From Liolophura sinensis (taxonomy: Eukaryota; Mollusca; Polyplacophora; Chitonida; Chitonidae), in contig NC_088297.1 in assembly GCF_032854445.1 (NCBI RefSeq), positions 10,254,163 through 10,318,162 on the forward strand: a stretch of DNA of 64,000 nucleotides, read 5' to 3'. A program made the position numbers and the translations under genes. Shown one piece after another: positions 15,001-24,000 of this stretch. A model generated the notes under the pieces. The model ran no database searches, was not told the origin of the DNA, and was given only the letters and a program-made list of their open reading frames with translations. Numbering within the stretch: position 1 is the first letter of the stretch; each line of letters starts with the position of its first letter.

Positions 15001-18000
15001 TCAAATAAATAAATCAAACCTTTAAACTTTCCCATGATGAAATGTCCCCATACCATGACATGCCAATGTCTGGTTAGGGGAAGCCTTAGAGGACCATGTT
15101 ATTGAAGTCATGATGAATCATTCTAACAGAGTACCATGTTACTGAAGTCGTGATGAATCATTCTAACAGAGTACCATGTTACTGAAGTCGTGATGAATCA
15201 TTCTAACAGAGTACCATGTTACTGAAGTCATGATGAATCATTCTAACAGAGTACCATGTTATTGAAGTCATGATGAATCATTCTAACAGAGTACCATGTT
15301 ACTGAAGTCGTGATGAATCATTCTAACATATGCAAGAATACCCTAATTCTTCAATCTCTTCAACCGCCTCTGCAACCAGTATTTTGAAACATTCTGAGAG
15401 AACTATGGGGTGCAAAGAAATAATTTGCTCTGTTTCATGAAGCTTACATCTTCAATGACACAAACAAATCAGTTTTAGTGTCATTTTTGTAATAATGGTA
15501 TGAATAACTTCCAATGAAAAAAGTGCTTCAGTGGTTGAAAAGATTGAAGATTTACAGTAGTTTAAAGGTGGAGAAAACACAAAAATAACATAAAGTTCAG
15601 ATGAAAGAGTGTGAAACGTTATTCCTAAATGTGGCCTTCAATATTTTTTTTGATTTTTCCTTAAGGAGAAAAGGACACTTGAAAATAATTTTTGTATGGT
15701 AGGTATCTGTGACCACCTTTTGGTATTTATAGTCTTTGTTTAATAATGTCATAAATGAGGATGTAACACAGGTTTAGTATTTTTGCACTAGAATTTGTTC
15801 CTTTCAGCTAACAAATGTATTTAACCTCAATTTGCATCATATTTATATTTTTAACATGTTAATAAATATTATCATAATTTAGGTTAAATGCATACATTTC
15901 CATATAAACAACAAATTTACATTCAATTAAATTTATTAGACGAGCATCACATCCTTATTTACAACATTATTATCCAACAACGATAAATACCAAAAGTTGG
16001 TCCCAAATACCCATCATACAAAAATATTTTTCAAATACCCTTTTCTCTTGAAAAAACAAAATCCAAAAAAATATTAAAGATCATATCTGCAAGTTTTGAC
16101 GCTCTTTCATCTGATTTTGGCATCATTTTTATATTTTCTTTTCCTTAAATGTACAAGTACAAGAAGTCCTGTGTCAAAGCATGCCCATGCTTAGTCCCAA
16201 AACAAATGTAAAACCTGACAAGTTGTGACAGATCATTCATATGCAGAAGGAATTTGATATATGTGTATAGTCCCACAACCATGCCCATGCCTAGTCCCAA
16301 AACAAATGTAAAACCTGACAAGTTGTGACAGATCATTTATATGCAGAAGGAATTTGATATATGTGTATAGTCCCACAACCATGCCCATGCCTAGTCCCAA
16401 AACAAATGTAAAACCTGACAAGTTGTGACAGATCATTCATATGCAGAAGGAATTTGATATATGTGTATAGTCCCACAACCATGCCCATGCCTAGTCCCAA
16501 AACAAATGTAAAACCTGACAAGTTGTGACAGATCATTCATATGCAGAAGGAATTTGATATATGCGGATAGTCCCACAACCATGCCCATGCCTAGTCCCAA
16601 AACAAATGTAAAACCTGACAAGTTGTGACAGATCATTTATATGCAGAAGGAATTTGATATATGTGTATAGTCCCACAAGCATGCCCATGTTTAGTCCCAA
16701 AACAAATGTAAAACCTGATAAGTTGTGACAGATCATTCATATGCAGAAGGAATTTGATATATGTGTATAGTCCCACAACCATGCCCATGCCTAGTCCCAA
16801 AACAAATGTAAAACCTGACAAGTTGTGACAGATCATTCATATGCAGAAGGAATATGATATATGCAGATAGTCCCATAACCATGCCCATGCTTAGTCCCAA
16901 AACAAATGTAAAACCTGACAAGTTGTGACAGATCATTTATATGCAGAAGGAATATGATATATGCAGATAGTCCCATAACCATGCCCATGCCTAGTCTCAA
17001 AACAAATGTAAAACCTGACAAGTTATGACAGATCATTTATATGCAGAAGGAATTTGATATATGCGCATAGTCCCATAACCATGCCCATGCCTAGTCCCAA
17101 AACAAATGTAAAACCTGACAAGTTGTGACAGATCATTTATATGCAGAAGGAATTTGATATATGCGGATAGTCCCACAAGCATGCCCATGCCTAGTCCCAA
17201 AACAAATGTAAAACCTGACAAGTTGTGACAGATCATTCATATGCAGAAGGAATTTGATATATGTGTATAGTCCCACAACCATGCCCATGCCTAGTCCCAA
17301 AACAAATGTAAAACCTGACAAGTTGTGACAGATCATTCATATGCAGAAGGAATTTGATATATGTGTATAGTCCCACAACCATGCCCATGCCTAGTCCCAA
17401 AACAAATGTAAAACCTGACAAGTTGTGACAGATCATTCATATGCAGAAGGAATTTGATATATGTGTATAGTCCCACAACTATGCCCATGCCTAGTCCCAA
17501 AACAAATGTAAAACCTGACAAGTTGTGACAGATCATTCATATGCAGAAGGAATTTGATATATGTGTATAGTCCCACAACCATGCCCATGCCTAGTCCCAA
17601 AACAAATGTAAAACCTGACAAGTTGTGACAGATCATTCATATGCAGAAGGAATTTGATATATGTGTATAGTCCCACAACCATGCCCATGCCTAGTCCCAA
17701 AACAAATGTAAAACCTGACAAGTTGTGACAGATCATTCATATGCAGAAGGAATTTGATATATGTGTATAGTCCCACAACCATGCCCATGCCTAGTCCCAA
17801 AACAAATGTAAAACCTGACAAGTTGTGACAGATCATTCATATGAAGAAGGAATTTGATATATGCGGATAGTCCCACAACCATGCCCATGCCTAGTCCCAA
17901 AACAAATGTAAAACCTGACAAGTTGTGACAGATCATTTATATGCAGAAGGAATTTGATATATGTGTATAGTCCCACAACCATGCCCATGCCTAGTCCCAA

Positions 18001-21000
18001 AACAAATGTAAAACCTGACAAGTTGTGACAGATCATTCATATGCAGAAGGAATTTGATATATGTGTATAGTCCCACAACCATGCCCATGCCTAGTCCCAA
18101 AACAAATGTAAAACCTGACAAGTTGTGACAGATCATTCATATGCAGAAGGAATTTGATATATGCGGATAGTCCCACAACCATGCCCATGCCTAGTCCCAA
18201 AACAAATGTAAAACCTGACAAGTTGTGACAGATCATTCATATGCAGAAGGAATTTGATATATGTGTATAGTCCCACAACCATGCCCATGCCTAGTCCCAA
18301 AACAAATGTAAAACCTGACAAGTTGTGACAGATCATTCATATGCAGAAGGAATTTGATATATGTGTATAGTCCCACAACCATGCCCATGCCTAGTCCCAA
18401 AACAAATGTAAAACCTGACAAGTTGTGACAGATCATTCATATGCAGAAGGAATTTGATATATGTGTATAGTCCCACAACCATGCCCATGCCTAGTCCCAA
18501 AACAAATGTAAAACCTGACAAGTTGTGACAGATCATTTATATGCAGAAGGAATTTGATATATGTGTATAGTCCCACAACCATGTCCATGCCTAGTCCCAA
18601 AAAAAATGTAAAACCTGACAAGTTGTGACAGATCATTCATATGCAGAAGGAATTTGATGTATGTGTATAGTCCCACAACCATGCCCATGCCTAGTCCCAA
18701 AACAAATGTAAAACCTGACAAGTTGTGACAGATCATTCATATGCAGAAGGAATTTGATATATGTGTATAGTCCCACAACCATGCCCATGCCTAGTCCCAA
18801 AACAAATGTAAAACCTGACAAGTTGTGACAGATCATTCATATGCAGAAGGAATTTGATATATGCGGATAGTCCCATAACCATGCCCATGCCTAGTCCCAA
18901 AACAAATGTAAAACCTGACAAGTTGTGAGAGATCATTTATACGCAGAAGGAATTTGATATATGCGGATAGTCCCACAAGCATGCCCATGCCTAGACCAAA
19001 GACAAAGATTAAACCTGGTGAGATGGGCTTTATGCGTAAGAACTCATCAAGAGAAGCTCTCCTTATGGTAGGAGAGAGGGTGGGTCCAAGAGGTGGCCGG
19101 ATGTACGCAGACACTGAAGGAAGAACAGCACACAACAATCAGGACTGACAGTCAGAGAAACAGAACGTTAACATGAACACAGTTTCAATAGCCCTAACAT
19201 GACTTCTCAGAGAGACATGTACTACTTTCATTGCTTTTTGGTTCGAGTTTTATTCCATAGTCAAGGATATTTCACTTACACGACAGAGACCAACAGTGTG
19301 GTGACACGGCCACCATTATTCATTTCGACAAATGCGTTTATTTTATACAAGGCTTGAGAATAGAGTGAGTGCTTGGGGTTTAACGTCGTTCTCAACAATT
19401 TTTCAGTCATATGACGACGACTTGAGAATAGAAAATACCCTGACTGCATGTGTAGTTCAAAAGTTGGGCAAAGGTGAAAATAGATACATAAACTAAAAAT
19501 AGATGATTTCATCTAAATATCTTACTTGTGACAAATTTTATTGCGATATTTGTACTTTTAAGCCCTGGCATTTCATACAATGGACCGGATTCCAAAAAAT
19601 GACTTCAAGGTGTGCTTTTTGAAAGGATGTTGGCATTGGTGTGTAGCTGCTGTGGGAGATTATTTTGAAGAAGTCAATTTTAAATTGGATTAAATGATTT
19701 TCAATAAAACTTTTCATAGGCTGGTTCAGGTATTTCTTTTGAAAACCTCAGATACTGTTATGAATTAATGCTTTTCTGTGGTAACAGTCTCATCCAAATC
19801 ACTTTTCTTGCTCTTTTCTGACTTTTATAAATTTTCTTAAATCAATATTGTTTTTAGCTTAGCCTGTGATAATTGTTTAAAGGGAAACACTGATAAGATG
19901 AAGTGAAGTTCGTGAAGTATAATGAATGAATGAGACATGATTATACATGAAGATCGTAAGATTGTATAAACTAATGATGAGACAATGGTGGACAGGTACA
20001 AAAAAAAAAAAAAAGGCTAGAACGATGAAAATACGAGCACAACCTATAAAACAAACAAAAAAAAACAACAGATGAAAACAAAAAGTGGTCTCTAAACAAT
20101 AAAAATAAGTCACTGTATAACATTGAGAAACGTTGAAAAGTTAACACAGACATACAATTAATGGTACTTACAATAGTCGCCTAAAGTTCACCACGACTGT
20201 ATGTGGGAAGGTCAGGCAGCAACCTGCGGATGGTTGTGGGTTTCCCTCCGGGCTCTGCCCGGTTTCCTCCCACCATAATGCTGGCTGTCGTATAAGTGAA
20301 ATATTCTTGAGTACGGCGCAAAACACCAATCAAATAAATAAATAAACTGAAGTTCACCATTTTTCAAGATATATATTTTGCTTGATTCTGACTGATTCAT
20401 GCACCTGATCATCACAAATATCATTTTCTAAAATTTGTAATAAAATTAATTCCTTATCAGATAAACTTAAATGTTGGCATGAGAAGTATCATCTCACATG
20501 CTTCTGAAAGTGTGTTTTTCCATGCCAAACTTTAACTGAAATACAGTACTCATTACATGTAGGCGTTTGAAAGATTAAATTAGCAAAATAAACCATCAAT
20601 TTCTCTGAGCAGCTTTGTTGTAGTCAAACAATGCAAATTTATTGACTTACTTGTGCATTCAACTCTTTGATATATGCAACTTACATATACGCCTCAATGT
20701 TTTACCTGGTATAGAACCCGTCCTTGGAGGAATTGGTGCAACACGAAAGGTAATATAACATCATTGTGTTGTGAACTGAGCACCGTGCTCTAAGGTGCAA
20801 TTATTTAATCTTGAAAACAACAACAGAAACAACAAAATCCAACAAGTAGGCTTATCTAACCAATTTTCTTGTCTGATTTGCGATATACCACTTACTTATA
20901 TATACCTACCTGGTCTTATTGGATCATCAGATTCTGCGGGTTTCTTAGATTTGGTTCGCTTTGTGTTTGCCATCCAAGGTCGATCATAGGAACGCCCCAC

Positions 21001-24000
21001 TGGGTCTGAGTGAAAAAACAAAACACATTCCACAATGTTCCTGTACATACACGTACTCATTTATCTGACTGGTGTTTTTGCGCCGTACTCAAGAATTATT
21101 TCCTGTATGCAACAGCAGCATTTGCATATATGCAAAATACTAGGAAATGCTCAAGTTTGTACATGCAAAATTCTTGGTTAAAGGAGAAAAAACTTAAATA
21201 TCAAACAAACACCATTGAAAAGAGTATGCATTTACTCACAGGTGCATGCCATAAAAAAATTTTAATATGTACTTCAACTTGATAAATTATAAATAAAGTC
21301 AGCACCAAAATCCGCTGTGGACGACTACATTTTGCCCAAGAACTAGTCCTGAAGTCTTCTGAGTCAGGAGGAGAATTGCTGTTGAAAACTGCCGGAAGTG
21401 CAGTTCGTACATTTCTGGTAGAACTCTTCTTCCCAGAACGTAGTGTACAGTACAGTTTGTTTTCCACCTGACGACCGGGAAACCGGAATGTTGGACGTAG
21501 GTTCCGAGTTTACACAAACAAGCCGGCAGTTTTAAAGACTCTCAATGGCTGAGAGACAATGCACCCCCAGCATAAATTACAGAGTGTTAAAGATGGAGGA
21601 CGAGATGGACTCTGCGATTTACACCAGCTTTGCCATTTTCAGACTGTACGTGTATGGCGAGGAAAAATCGCAAAATTATGCAACAGGCACCACCAGACAG
21701 AAAAACATGTGCCCTTTTCAGCCAATAGTGTCATGTTTTGAAGTTTTCTTCTCCTTTAAAAAAATGCTTCAAATCCTTCTGTAGACTGAAGATTCAGATG
21801 CTTGGTTTTAAACAGTTATCACATAGTTAGATACCCATATACACTTAGGCCTACCATTTCTCCAACCTTAAATTATACACATTTATTTATTTTATTGGCG
21901 TTTTACAATGTACTAATGAATATTTCACTTTTACGACAGTGGCCAGCATTATGGTGGAAGGAAACCGGGCAGAGCCAAAACCATCCGCAAGTTGATGCCA
22001 GGCCTCCCCATGTAGGAGTGGAGAGGACAGTGCTGGCATGCTAACCTCCTCAGCCATGGAGACTCCTGGGTCGTTGCACCGTGCTGGCGTTCTAACCCCA
22101 TGAGCCATGGAGACTCCTGGGTCGTTGCGCCGTGCTGGCGTTCTAACCCCATCAGCCATGGAGACTCCTGGGTCGTTGCGCCGTGCTGGAGTGCTAACCC
22201 CCTCAGCCACGGAGGACCCCTAAATTATACATGTATGACATTAAACCACAATCTGACAATTTGGGATGAACAGTGCACATGCACTCCTGGATCAAGCCAA
22301 CGTGTACAGTTGTGCATTACCTGATTTGGGTTTCCACTTTTACTTGATTGTAATAGATTATGATTTGTCATTTATTAAATGTTCACAAATTGTTTATTGG
22401 CAAGGATTAATGACAGTACTCACCAGGACTGGTGGATGCCCAGCCCGAATTACCACTGCGATTTTTTCTGGACTGCTCGGGACTGGGCGGTGCTCTGGCT
22501 ACACAAAATAAACACCATGGAACTCCATTTTAAACCATATTTGCTTTACTTCTGTTTAGTCCTTGGTAACTGTGATCTCAAAGATCAAATGGAACAGAGA
22601 TTATTATTGCCAACATGGCAGTTTGACATCAAACTCTTTTGTCATTAAAGGTAAAAAAAAGTCCTTTTCTGTCATGTGATTTGTCAAAAATGTTAGATAG
22701 CTTTTGTTGACATAAATTTACTGATCACCTGTAACTCCGTGTTCTGGGCATGCTGTAAGCACAATAGACACCCTTTTTCTTGGGGAACTTCTGAAGTTCG
22801 CAAAGCCTCAGCTCCTAGTTTTCTCCATTGATCGTCTACTCTAAATAACTTCATGTGAATTTTTTTTTCAGATGCCTATGTTATTCTACATGAAATGATA
22901 AATAGTTGCCTAACATTTCTCATAAATTACATGGTAACATAACATTTTTTTCACTTTCAGCAATGAAAGAGTTTGAACTCGACACTTCTCTAGCAGGGCT
23001 ATCCCTGTATACACTGTAACTCCTAACCAAAGTTACAAAGGCTGTTTCAAAATAAAGGGGAGCAACTCAACTATTATTTATTCGTTTGATTGGTGTCTTA
23101 CTTTCTTACTCAATAATTTCTCACTGATAAGCCTGCAGGATAAGTTATGGTGGGAGGAAAGTGAACAGAGCCCAGGGGAAACCCACAACCATCCCCAGGT
23201 CACTGGCAGACCTTCCCACATACAGCCAGAGAGGAAACCAGCATGAGCCAGACTTGAACTCACAGCGACCGCACTGGTGAGAAGCTCCTGGGTCATTGTG
23301 CCAAGCTAGCGTGGTAACCCCCTTGGCCATGGAAGTCTCCGCAACTCAACCAATAAAAATGAGCATTTTACAAAGCTTTCAAAAGTAATTGTAGATTTTG
23401 ATAACCATCTCAATCCTGAGATCATGTGAAAACGTGTTTACAAAACACTTCCCTTTCAAAAACTTTGTTTTTTTTTTCCTGACAGTTAAATTTAACACTT
23501 AACAGAGTAAGCTTAATTTATAATGTAGATTAAAGTCTTAGGAACTTACGCAAGTCTGAAGTACTTCTTCTGAGGTGGCTTAACTTTGCTTCCTGAAAAC
23601 ACATAAATCACAAATAAAAGCCCGGCCCTTTTTTTCAAAAACCTAATAAATGTGATAATAAATGCAATGAAAACGATGCATTTGGCAATGATGCAAATAT
23701 ATACTGGTTTGTACTGCAAACACTGAGCTGTGAAGGAACAAAAACTGATTTTTGAAGCCAATAATTCTTGAGCTGAGGAGCTAATAAAAACTGAGCTGTG
23801 ATGCAAACAAAAACTGAGCAGTAATGCAAATATATAATGGTCTCTAGTGAAAACAAACACTGAGGTGTGATGCGAACAAAAACTGAGCTTGAGGCAAACT
23901 AAAACTGAGCATTGATGCAGACACAAATTGAGCTGCAATGCTAAGGAGGGCATGCTAGTTAACATGTTTCATCGTTTTATTACCTCACAAGGTGTGCACG

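Noticed and set aside
16150-19010. Overlapping 67-codon minus-strand frames every 100 bases
   Set aside because: They are the same frame of one satellite unit read repeatedly; a period of 100 shifts the frame each unit, so no continuous protein is possible.
20712-20755. Extra exon of the C8orf34-like gene (RVAPIPPRTGSIP before a GTAAAAC donor)
   Set aside because: No acceptor lies in the right frame upstream, and exons 21005-20910 and 19113-19015 already join in phase without it. It remains possible as an alternative exon.
21545-21784. Possible 79-codon gene on the plus strand
   Set aside because: No similarity recognised, no splice or promoter support, and it lies inside an intron of the minus-strand gene.
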